A stretch of DNA of 64,000 bases from Planctomycetota bacterium (lineage in GTDB: Bacteria > Planctomycetota > JAJSAM01 > JAJVHW01). The stretch's first letter is position 1, and the number at the start of each line of letters is the position of its first letter. The stretch is from positions 1 to 64,000 of the forward strand of contig JAJFFG010000008.1 in the NCBI GenBank assembly GCA_021776825.1, read 5' to 3'. Below, piece after piece: positions 35,442 through 43,200 of the stretch. The position numbers were made by a program, and so were the translations under genes. The notes below the pieces were generated by a model. That model was not told where the DNA came from. It was given only the letters and a program-made list of their open reading frames with translations, and did not search any database.

Positions 35442-36650
35442 TCAGCGCGCCTCGACAGCGGGGAGGCGGCCCAGCCGCTTCTGCGTCTGGCGCAGGGCTG
35501 CGCGGGCGGCGCGGGCCCAGGTCCGATCGTCGCTGCGCGCGAGGAACGCGGTGAGAATCGTCGCCGCGCGCTCGGTCTGGAAGAGCTCCTGGTACTCGAC
35601 CGCGTAGAACGCGCCGCGACGCGCGCCGCCGTCGAGCGCATCGTCCTCGATCGCCGCGTACACTCGATCCCGAGCGTCCTGGATCGCGGGTGCGTCGTCG
35701 GTCCATTGATTGAGTCGCGAGTACCCGTAGATCGCTGCCCGGGGATGCCCCGCATCCCAGAGCCGAGCCATCAGTGGGAACTCCAGGACGCCGCCGCGAG
35801 CGACGAGTTCCATCGCGATCCGCCCCCGGGTCGGATTGCGAACCTCGGCGTCGAGGACCGCCGTCCGTAGTGCGGTCAGTCCGCCAACGCGCGAAGCCCT
35901 CAGGAACGGCTCGATCACCTCGTCGCCGAAGTCGGCCTCGCGCGCGAGCTCGACGAACAGGGCCGGATCGCCACTGGCTGCAAGTCCCCAGATCCCCGTG
36001 CCGCGCTTCGGCCCGTCCGGGGACCTCCGGAGTTCCTCCAGCAGCACACGTCCCTCCGCCATCCCGGAGAGTCCGACGAGCATGGCGTAGCCGCCCACCG
36101 AGCCCGCGCCGCTCTCGCCGCGGGCAAGTTCGAAGCGCAGACGCGCGATCGCAGCCGGGCCGACGTCGTCGCGCATGTCGCTGCGAAACAGCTCGAAGAA
36201 GTACCCGTCGCGGTTCCCGAACTCGTACGCGATGTCGTTGCTCAGCATGGCGTCGAGGACGAGGCGGCGGCTCTGCTCGGTGTTCACCTCGGCTGCCAGT
36301 CCGAGCAGGATCTGCGCGGCGTGGTCGTCGGCGTTGGCGCGCGCGCGTTCGAGGAGCTCCGGCAGGTGTGCGATCGCGTCGTCGCGCGGGATGCCGAGGC
36401 CATGAATGAGCTTCGGTGACGGTGCAGCGCTCTCCTCGACAACTTCGACGATCTCCTCGGACGACGCCGCGTCCACTCGCGGTGGCAGCGTCGTGTGTGA
36501 GCGGATGCGGCGCGCGTTCGGCTCGGGCGTCGACGTCTGGGTCCGCGGCTGTGGCTGTGGCGTCTCGTCGAGCACTCCGCGCAGCCAGACTCCGAGCGCG
36601 CCCGCCACGAGGACCAGCACCGCGCTCCAGCCGACCGTTCGCAACGCCAT
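35442..36650 (-). CDS. Membrane-anchored HEAT-like protein
   Basis: The 402-residue protein starts at ATG 36650. An N-terminal membrane helix (about 4-24, in a signal-anchor position) is followed by a Pro/Thr linker and then helical repeats (VNTEQSRRLVLDAMLSNDIAYEF, LFVELAREADFGDEVIEPFL, YAAIEDDALDGGARRGAFYAVEYQELFQ) typical of HEAT/TPR scaffolds. No active-site motif is visible. It resembles the anchored HEAT-like protein at 29189 in layout, although the two share little sequence that I can see. It lies downstream of the hicBA cassette in the same orientation. Confidence 0.7.
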   Translation of the reverse strand: MALRTVGWSAVLVLVAGALGVWLRGVLDETPQPQPRTQTSTPEPNARRIRSHTTLPPRVDAASSEEIVEVVEESAAPSPKLIHGLGIPRDDAIAHLPELLERARANADDHAAQILLGLAAEVNTEQSRRLVLDAMLSNDIAYEFGNRDGYFFELFRSDMRDDVGPAAIARLRFELARGESGAGSVGGYAMLVGLSGMAEGRVLLEELRRSPDGPKRGTGIWGLAASGDPALFVELAREADFGDEVIEPFLRASRVGGLTALRTAVLDAEVRNPTRGRIAMELVARGGVLEFPLMARLWDAGHPRAAIYGYSRLNQWTDDAPAIQDARDRVYAAIEDDALDGGARRGAFYAVEYQELFQTERAATILTAFLARSDDRTWARAARAALRQTQKRLGRLPAVEAR

Positions 36651-36707
36651 CGCTCTAGGGTCGCGGCGCGTCGCACCGGCGTCAATGCCGCGCGCGCCGC
36701 ACGGCGT

Positions 36708-36769
36708 CATACGCAACCCGGTCCGTTTCTTCGGTCCCAGGAACCGCGGCATCTCCGGCGCGGACCGGC
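36708..36769. repeat. 62-bp direct repeat, copy A (hicA side)
   Basis: This copy matches 37387-37448 at about 53 of 62 positions (catacgcaacccggtc versus catgcgcgacccggtc at one end, gcgcggaccggc at the other). The two copies bracket hicBA. Copy A extends into an imperfect palindrome: 36716-36734 pairs with 36778-36796, with two mismatches in 19. Confidence 0.75.
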
Positions 36770-36809
36770 GGGCTGTCCCGATGAAACGAACCGGGTCCGG
36801 CATGGTGGT

Positions 36810-37028
36810 TCAGGCAGTCTCCCACTCCTCGCGGGAGACGCCCGCCTGCCGGAGAACCCGTGCGAGCAGCCCGACGCCAATGTCGCCGCCGTGCGGGTTG
36901 GGGATCGTGACCGACACGTTCTCGCGGCGCATGTACTCATGCCTGCCCCCGCGCCCGGGGCCCTGGAAACCGAGTTGGCGCAGGGCACGGACAAGCGTCG
37001 CCGAGAGATTCGGTCCCCAGGGCGGCAT
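36810..37028 (-). CDS. hicA: HicA-type mRNA interferase toxin
   Basis: The 72-residue protein is a HicA/YcfA double-stranded-RNA-binding-fold ribonuclease toxin. The core matches the family: LVRALRQLGFQGPGRGGRHEYMRRENVSVTIPNPHGGDIGVGLLARVLRQAG, with the catalytic histidine in GGRHEY. It cleaves mRNA when not held by HicB. ATG 37028 shares one base with the hicB stop (TGATG), so the two are translationally coupled, and the order antitoxin-toxin is as in many loci. The cassette is flanked by 62-bp direct repeats. Confidence 0.88.
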   Translation of the reverse strand: MPPWGPNLSATLVRALRQLGFQGPGRGGRHEYMRRENVSVTIPNPHGGDIGVGLLARVLRQAGVSREEWETA

Positions 37029-37267
37029 CAGGCGACGGCGCTGGCGGAGACTCGAACACCGTCGAGTTCCGGGACCTCCATCCCGTTCGCGACGCGGAAC
37101 AGCACCCAGCCCTCGACGACCCCGGCCAGTAGATCGCGGCACGCTTCGAGGGTCTCAGCGTTCGCGAGCACGCCCTGCAGCTCCGCTACCTCGCCCACAT
37201 ATGTCCCGTCCTCGAGCTTGTCGTACGTTGCTCGCCGCAGGGCTCGGTCGATGTACTCGACGATCAC
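37028..37267 (-). CDS. hicB: HicB-type antitoxin
   Basis: The 79-residue protein is a HicB-like antitoxin. Its recognisable stretch is YDKLEDGTYVGEVAELQGVLANAETLEACRDLLAGVVEGWVLFR, matching the partly degraded RNase H fold of HicB. GTG 37267 is the start: AGGAG lies seven bases upstream and the frame above it is Arg/Pro-rich. No separate C-terminal DNA-binding domain is visible, so autoregulation may need the toxin complex. It is coupled to hicA. Confidence 0.85.
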   Translation of the reverse strand: MIVEYIDRALRRATYDKLEDGTYVGEVAELQGVLANAETLEACRDLLAGVVEGWVLFRVANGMEVPELDGVRVSASAVA

Positions 37268-37386
37268 CTGGTGCTCCTCATCTGCCGGGCCGCACCGGAG
37301 CCGCAGCGGCTGGGGTGCGGCGCCGTCCAACTCTCGAAGATCATACTCGGCCCGGTCTCCGCGCGCCTCGACGGACGCTCGCCGGA

Positions 37387-37448
37387 CATGCGCGACCCGG
37401 TCGGTTCCTTCGGTCCAAGGATCTGCGGCATCTCTTGCGCGGACCGGC
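37387..37448. repeat. 62-bp direct repeat, copy B (upstream of parD)
   Basis: This copy is about 85% identical to 36708-36769 and lies in the same orientation, directly before the -35 element of the parD gene at 37488. See copy A. Confidence 0.75.
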
Positions 37449-37452
37449 CACG

Positions 37453-37481
37453 TTGACCCAACGCGCTACACAACCTACGCT
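37453..37481 (+). promoter_or_regulatory. Promoter of the first parD gene, leaderless
   Basis: TTGACC (37453-37458), 17 bases, TACGCT (37476-37481), then six bases and the GTG at 37488. The same arrangement precedes the second parD. Transcription would start at the GTG itself. Confidence 0.7.
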
Positions 37482-37487
37482 CGACAC

Positions 37488-37778
<291 letters not shown>

Positions 37779-37873
37779 CGTCTCGTCGCCTGTTCCCGAA
37801 CTCCGGCGCACGGCGATGGAGCCGTCGCCTCTATGCAGAGGTGGTTGTCGTAGCCTTCGTTGACTCCACGTCC

Positions 37874-38491
37874 ATGTCGCAGAACCCCAAACCGCCGCGA
37901 AACCTCCTCCCGCTGGGGCTGCTCGTCGTCGGCATCGTGGTGCTGCTCTGTTTCGGCGTGTATCGGCCGGACCGTCCGGTCGACGACCTCGTCCCGGGGT
38001 CCTCGTCGGGCCCGGCGTTCGTGGTGCAGATCATCCGGCCGCGCACCGGACTCCCGCTCGGTGGCGTCCTTCCGCCACAGCTCTTCGGGCTCGACGCGGA
38101 CCTGGGGTTCGAGTCGACGAGCCCGGGCGCCTCCATCGGCAGCGTCGCTCCTGGACGCATCGAGCGGATCGAGCTGGGCGCTGACGGCTGGGACCTGGTC
38201 CTCGTGATCGACGCTGACGGGCGAGTGATCCCGGAGACGCACGTGGTCTTCGATCTCGTGTTCGAGGAGCACGTCCGGCGCGTGCGCTGCCGGCCCAGCG
38301 ATCCGGCCATCGGCAAGATGAGCACCACCGCACTGGACGAGTCCGGTGACCTCAGCGGCAGCTTCCACATCGAGCTCGCTCACTGTGACGATGCGGACAC
38401 GGGGGAGCCGCTCGGTTGGCCCTCGGAGCCCCTGATCCTGCACGGGAGCTTCGACCGGCTCCCTCAGGACACGGGAACGAAGCAGCGCTGA
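37874..38491 (+). CDS. Single-pass membrane protein of unknown function
   Basis: The 205-residue protein starts at ATG 37874 (MSQNPKPPRN). One membrane helix follows (about 10-29, LLPLGLLVVGIVVLLCFGVY), with a beta-rich exported domain after it. No family is recognised. The GTG at 37841 would add eleven residues and shift the helix inward; it is less likely. It occupies the position where a parE toxin would be expected but shows no RelE/ParE features. Confidence 0.6.
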   Translation: MSQNPKPPRNLLPLGLLVVGIVVLLCFGVYRPDRPVDDLVPGSSSGPAFVVQIIRPRTGLPLGGVLPPQLFGLDADLGFESTSPGASIGSVAPGRIERIELGADGWDLVLVIDADGRVIPETHVVFDLVFEEHVRRVRCRPSDPAIGKMSTTALDESGDLSGSFHIELAHCDDADTGEPLGWPSEPLILHGSFDRLPQDTGTKQR

Positions 38492-38539
38492 GCCGATCGA
38501 GGTCGGGAGTGTCCCTCGTTCTGCTGATTGATGACGGGG

Positions 38540-38780
38540 CTAGCCCGGACTATTCATGACGACTCACGCACCTGAGCGGTCCAGACCGCCGATCTCCGCG
38601 TTGCGCCTCCTCCGAGACGGAACGGCGTCGCAGTTGTCGTCGCGCCTTGAGCTCGACGACCTGTCCTCGATCAGGACGGGCCACTCGGCGCGCGCGGTTG
38701 CTCCCGCATCCAGGCTGTTCCTCCACTCCCGGACGTCGGTCGTCACGGAGTGCGCGAGCCTCATGAATAGGCCGGGCTAG
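38540..38780. mobile_element. MITE-like element with near-perfect 20-bp terminal inverted repeats
   Basis: The ends 38540-38559 (ctagcccggactattcatga) and 38761-38780 (tcatgaataggccgggctag) are inverted copies with one mismatch, and similarity continues inward for about ten bases (ctcacgcac versus gtgcgcgag). The 241-bp interior has no convincing gene. The element is too small for a transposase, so it would be moved by one encoded elsewhere. The right end supplies the stop codon of the adjacent gene at 38777. Confidence 0.75.
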
Positions 38781-39280
38781 TCTCCGAGCGCCCGAAGGAT
38801 CGAGTCATGCTTCCTCATCGTGGCCAGCATCCTTCTCTCGATCTCCGCGTACTCCCGGGCGTCGTAGGCATCGGTGTGACGGAATCTCCAGGTGGCCGCG
38901 TCCTCACCATCGTGACTCTCCTTGCCGCCTCGAGCCACGTGGGTGAGTTGAGCCAACGTCGTCGGCGCGGTGGAATCCAACGCACGCCCGACCGTCTCGA
39001 GAGGGTCGCGAAGCGCCGACTGAAGCAGGAACGCGACCTGCAGCTCATCGTCGGCGAAGACGATGAACCCGCCGGGCTCGGCCTCGACCGCATTCGGCAC
39101 CGGCTCGAGTGACTGATCGAGCACGACTGCTCGGCCCGCCGGAAGGCGGACAGACAAATCGAACTCGGACGGCGGTTCGCGCACGCGTACCCAAACGATC
39201 CGAGTCACGAGCACGACGACGAGAGCGACCAGGAGGAGCGCCACGACCGAGCCAAGCGTCCGGCGAACTCTCTGAGACAT
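38777..39280 (-). CDS. Membrane-anchored protein whose end lies in the MITE-like element
   Basis: The 167-residue protein starts at ATG 39280 (MSQRVRRTLGSVVALLLVAL). It has one N-terminal membrane helix (about 8-28), a beta-rich middle and a helical, charged end (EYAEIERRMLATMRKHDSILRALGD). No family is recognised. Its TAG stop (38777-38779) is made of the terminal ctag of the element at 38540-38780, so the natural C-terminus may have been shortened by insertion. GGAG lies about nine bases before the start. Confidence 0.6.
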   Translation of the reverse strand: MSQRVRRTLGSVVALLLVALVVVLVTRIVWVRVREPPSEFDLSVRLPAGRAVVLDQSLEPVPNAVEAEPGGFIVFADDELQVAFLLQSALRDPLETVGRALDSTAPTTLAQLTHVARGGKESHDGEDAATWRFRHTDAYDAREYAEIERRMLATMRKHDSILRALGD

Positions 39281-39531
39281 CAGATCCCCGCTCCAAGTAG
39301 GCACATGTCGTGTGGCGTCGTCCGCATGGCAGTGGCACCGTGGAGACGCCGCACGACCGTACCAGGCCCAAGTCGGTGGCCTGACCGCACCGCGCCGTCC
39401 CGGGCTCGCCGGATGCCGCGACGGGAGTGCTCTGTCGCAGGAGTGCGGAGACCGGTGAAACTCATCGCGGGGTATGACCGTTCGCGCCTCCCACGCGTCC
39501 CTCTCTCACGAGGCAGGCCACATCGGCCGCA

Positions 39532-39560
39532 TTGACGCGCGGTGCGCCTCGATCTACGCT
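39532..39560 (+). promoter_or_regulatory. Promoter of the second parD gene, leaderless
   Basis: TTGACG (39532-39537), 17 bases, TACGCT (39555-39560), then six bases and ATG 39567, the same spacing as at the other parD. No Shine-Dalgarno sequence is present. Confidence 0.7.
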
Positions 39561-39566
39561 CGCGGC

Positions 39567-39830
39567 ATGGCTCGCCGGACGACGCTGAACGTCTCGCTCA
39601 CTCCTGAGCTCAGTCAATTCATCGAGCGCCGCCTGCGTTCCGGGAAGTACACGACCGCAAGCGAGGTGGTGCGCGCGGCGCTGCGCCTGCTCGAGGAACG
39701 GGAGCGTGTGCCGGTTCAGGGCATCGCCGAGCTGAAGGCGGAGATCGAGCACGGGCTTGAGCAGCTCCGCCGTGGCGAGTCGGTGGACGGCGATACGTTC
39801 TTCACCGAGCTCCGGGCGGGCCGCAACTAG
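39567..39830 (+). CDS. parD: ParD-family antitoxin, orphan
   Basis: The 87-residue ribbon-helix-helix antitoxin is about 70% identical to the one at 37488. It has the same start (MARRTTLNVSLTPELSQFIERRLRSGKYTTASEVVRAALRLLEERER) and the linker VPVQGIAELKAEIEHG in place of the Val-Ser repeat. No parE toxin is adjacent; the minus-strand neighbour is unrelated. Confidence 0.88.
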   Translation: MARRTTLNVSLTPELSQFIERRLRSGKYTTASEVVRAALRLLEERERVPVQGIAELKAEIEHGLEQLRRGESVDGDTFFTELRAGRN

Positions 39831-39852
39831 GTTGCCTCCGGAGCGCGGCCGC

Positions 39853-40266
39853 TCAGCGCAACAGGTCGATCGCGGCGTGCACGGCGTCGAGGTCGGAGCC
39901 CGGGCCCGTCACGCGGACGATGTCGGCGGCGAGGCCGGTCTCGTCGTCGCGGACGCCGAACACGAACCCGATGTCCTCGCGCTGGGCGAGCGACTCCAGG
40001 AACGCGACGATCGCCGCGACGTCGTCGAACCAGCCGCTCGGATCGCGATCGTGCTGCGGCAGGAGCAGCAGCACACCGACCTCCCACTGGGGCAAGTCGA
40101 GCGGTCCCTCGCGCGGAGCGAGTTGGTGGAGCTGGTTGACCTGTTGCGGCCTGGCCTGATCCCAGCGCCGCACCGCGATGAGGCCCTCGATCGCCTGGTG
40201 CAGACGATCCACCCGTTCGAGCAGATCCGGACCGTCTGCGTACGCGTAGAGGACGTGTCGCGACAC
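39853..40266 (-). CDS. Small protein coupled to the PFOR gene, function unknown
   Basis: The 137-residue soluble protein starts at GTG 40266, six bases after the PFOR stop, so it is probably translated by coupling; no ribosome site is visible. Its sequence (SRHVLYAYADGPDLLERVDRL to VHAAIDLLR) is a mix of helices and strands with no known motif and no signal peptide. Its position in the PFOR operon suggests a role linked to that enzyme, but this is only context. Confidence 0.6.
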   Translation of the reverse strand: MSRHVLYAYADGPDLLERVDRLHQAIEGLIAVRRWDQARPQQVNQLHQLAPREGPLDLPQWEVGVLLLLPQHDRDPSGWFDDVAAIVAFLESLAQREDIGFVFGVRDDETGLAADIVRVTGPGSDLDAVHAAIDLLR

Positions 40267-40271
40267 GCGGA

Positions 40272-43200
40272 CTACGCCGACGGAGGAGCGGGGGGCTTGG
40301 GTGCCGACGGAGCGCCCGGGGCCGGCGGAGCGCCCGGCGCCTTCGGTGCCCCGAACCCCGGTGCCTTCGGAGCTCCCCCACCACCCGCCTTCGGCGCGGC
40401 GGCGGCGGCCAGTTTCTCGGCTGCCAGTTCCTCGGTGAGCAGATCGGCTCCGCGGGCGAAGAGCTCGTCGAGGGGCAGGTCCCCCTTGTCGACCTTCGCC
40501 AGCACGCTGCACTGCGCGTCGTAGTCCTTGTTGATCACGCCGGCCTGGCTCTGGAGCAGACGCCAGGCCTTCCGACGCTCGACACAGAACAACACCATCT
40601 GGCGCGAGACGGCCATCGGCTGGATGCGGCCGCCGCCGTGGTCGATCTCGACGTAGACGCCGAAGTCCGGCGCGAACGCGCGGTGGTTCGGGTCGACGAA
40701 GCGGCGGTGCACGACGTCCTGCTGCGCGAGACGCGCGAGCATGTCGTCGAGCGGGATCAGGCCCTCCGTCGACTTCACCTTGCGCAGGTGCTTGCGGAAG
40801 CGCGCCTCGGTCGCCGCCCAGTGAGCCACCGTGTAGTGGTAGGACTCGCCGTCGCTGCGCTTGATCGTCGTCCAGTCGCGATCGACGTGCGGGTTGCCCT
40901 TCAAGTCGATCGCCTCCTGGTACCGCTCGCCCTTCTGCGGATCGAACACGAACTGCGGCACACCGCGCGAGTCGCGCACGCGCCGCGCCTGCGTCGACGA
41001 CATGTCGTCCGGCACACCGTGCTCGGGCTGACACGTCGTGAAGCACTGGAAGAACGCCGTGCCGCGGTACTCGAGACCGTCGAGGATCGCCTTGTAGAAC
41101 TGCGCGACGTCGGCCATCGAGACCTGCGCCACGAACGGCGAGCCGTGGCCCGACATGAAGATCTCGGCGAGGTCCTTCTTCTCCGTGAACTTGCCCTGCG
41201 TGGCGACGCCGAACTGGTTCATGTCACCGCCGCCGAGCATCGTCGACGAGTCGGAGTTCTGTCCGCCGGTGTTCGAGTAGACCTGCGTGTCGAGCATCAG
41301 CAGCTTCACGTTCGGGCGGTTCTGGAGCACCACCTTCGAGACGTTCTGGAAGCCGATGTCGCCCATGCCGCCGTCGCCGCCCAGCGCCCACGCCTTCGGC
41401 AGCTCGCGCACTTCCTGATCCGTCATCACGGCGTCGCTGAAGTGCGTGTACGTGAAGTACTCCGTGTCGGAGATGACGTTCTCGTCGCGCTCGAACAGCG
41501 CGTCGAACAGGCGCTCGGGCACGATCGAACGACGCCCGTGGTCCTGCATGAACGACTCGCCGAAGATCCACGCGACGGTCGAGCCATCCTGGAACAGCGA
41601 GTTCATCCACGGGTACGGGTGCGGGTTGTTCGGCGGCGTTGAGCCGTACACCGTGTTGCAGCCGGTGTGCGCGCCCATGACCATCACGGCCATGCCGTCG
41701 GCGTGACGGCCGTCGACGGCCTGCAGGTCGCGGTGGTTGAACGCGTCGCGGCTCATCACCGCGGCCAGCGCCTCGACGATGTCGCCGTTGGTCAGTTTGC
41801 CGTGCGCCGCGAGGCGGCCGTCGGTGTCCTCTTCGCTCTCGCCACCAAGCCCCATGATCGTGTGGGCCACGGTGCGCTGGAACAGCGCGTGCTCCTCGGG
41901 GCTCCGCTCACGCAGTGCCCACAGACGATCGGCGCCCTCGGCCTTCAGCCGCTCGACCTTCGCGTCGAGCCGGTCGGCCTTGGCGTGGTACAGCGGCCGC
42001 ATGTAGGCCTCGGTCAGCGTCGCGAGCGCGCGCAGCACGCTCTTCTCGCCGCAGCCGGCGCAGGCGCCATCGCCGGAGACGAGCGCCTCGTAGTGGCTGC
42101 GCACCATCAGGTGGTTCTTCAGCGTGACGGCGTGCGAGCTCTGCGGGTCGGTCGCGTCGTAGCGACCGAGGAACTCCTGCTGCGTGTCCGGCAGGAGATC
42201 GAGAAAGTTTACGCCGCTCACGTGGTCGGCGTTGATGTCCTCCGTCTCCGGAACCATGATCAGCGCGTCCTTCTCACCGCACTCGGTCGCGCACTCGCCG
42301 CAGCCCTTGCACAGGTCGCTGACCATGATGCCGAAGACGCCGCCCGAGCCGGGCGCGCGGCCCTCCTTCGCGGCGAAGACCATCGGCGTCATCTCGTAGG
42401 CGAACGGGATGCGGTTGAAGACCTCGAGGAACTCCTTCTTCGTGTCGGGGGCCAGCGCGCCGTTCAGCGCCGCGACCTCGGCGTGGACGATCTCCGAGAA
42501 CTTCGCCGGCTCCTTCGACGCCAGCCCGCCGTTCATGCGCTCACGAACGCGCGACTCGAGACCCGGCAGTTCCTTCAGGAGCAGACCACGCTGCACGAGG
42601 TCCTCGACGTAGCCGTTGGCGGCCGTCTGCAGGATCGTCGTAATCGTCTGCGCTGTGTTCGGCAGCGCCGTGTCGGGGCACGCGGTGATGCACTCCATGC
42701 ACTGCGTGCAGTTCTCCGGCAGCCACACGGGCTTCTGGCGCCGCGCGACGTACTTGGATGCCGTCGCCCCCGTCGCCGCGGCCATCACGCCGACCGACGC
42801 CAGCGGTGAGGACGGCTGGAAGTAGCCGAGTCCCGAGCGGTACTCCGCGTCGAACGTGTCGGTGTTGGCGATCGGGTTGCGATCGTCCTGTTCCTCGGGC
42901 GCGTCGCAGCCTTCCTCGATGCCGCACGTGCCGCACGGCGTGAGCGCGTCGCCGCGCATGCTCGAGAGATCCGGCTCGGCGACGTCGCCGTACGGCACCT
43001 CGCGCACTCGCGCGAAGCCCTGGGTCATCACCTGCATGTTCGACTCGACGACGGTCGGACCGAAGCGGCCGAATTTCGACTCGTACTGGGCGCGCACGAC
43101 CTCCTGGAAACGCTCCTCCGAAACGCCGTACTTCTCCATGAAGCCGGAGACGCGGAAGAAGGCGCCGAGGAACGAGTTGCCCTGCATGCGGAGCTGGAGC

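Noticed and set aside
37841..38491. A parE toxin after the first parD
   Set aside because: The frame has a membrane helix and none of the RelE/ParE fold signatures.
38556..38780. A 74-codon frame within the MITE-like element
   Set aside because: It runs across the inverted repeat end and has no recognisable features, so it is unlikely to be a gene.
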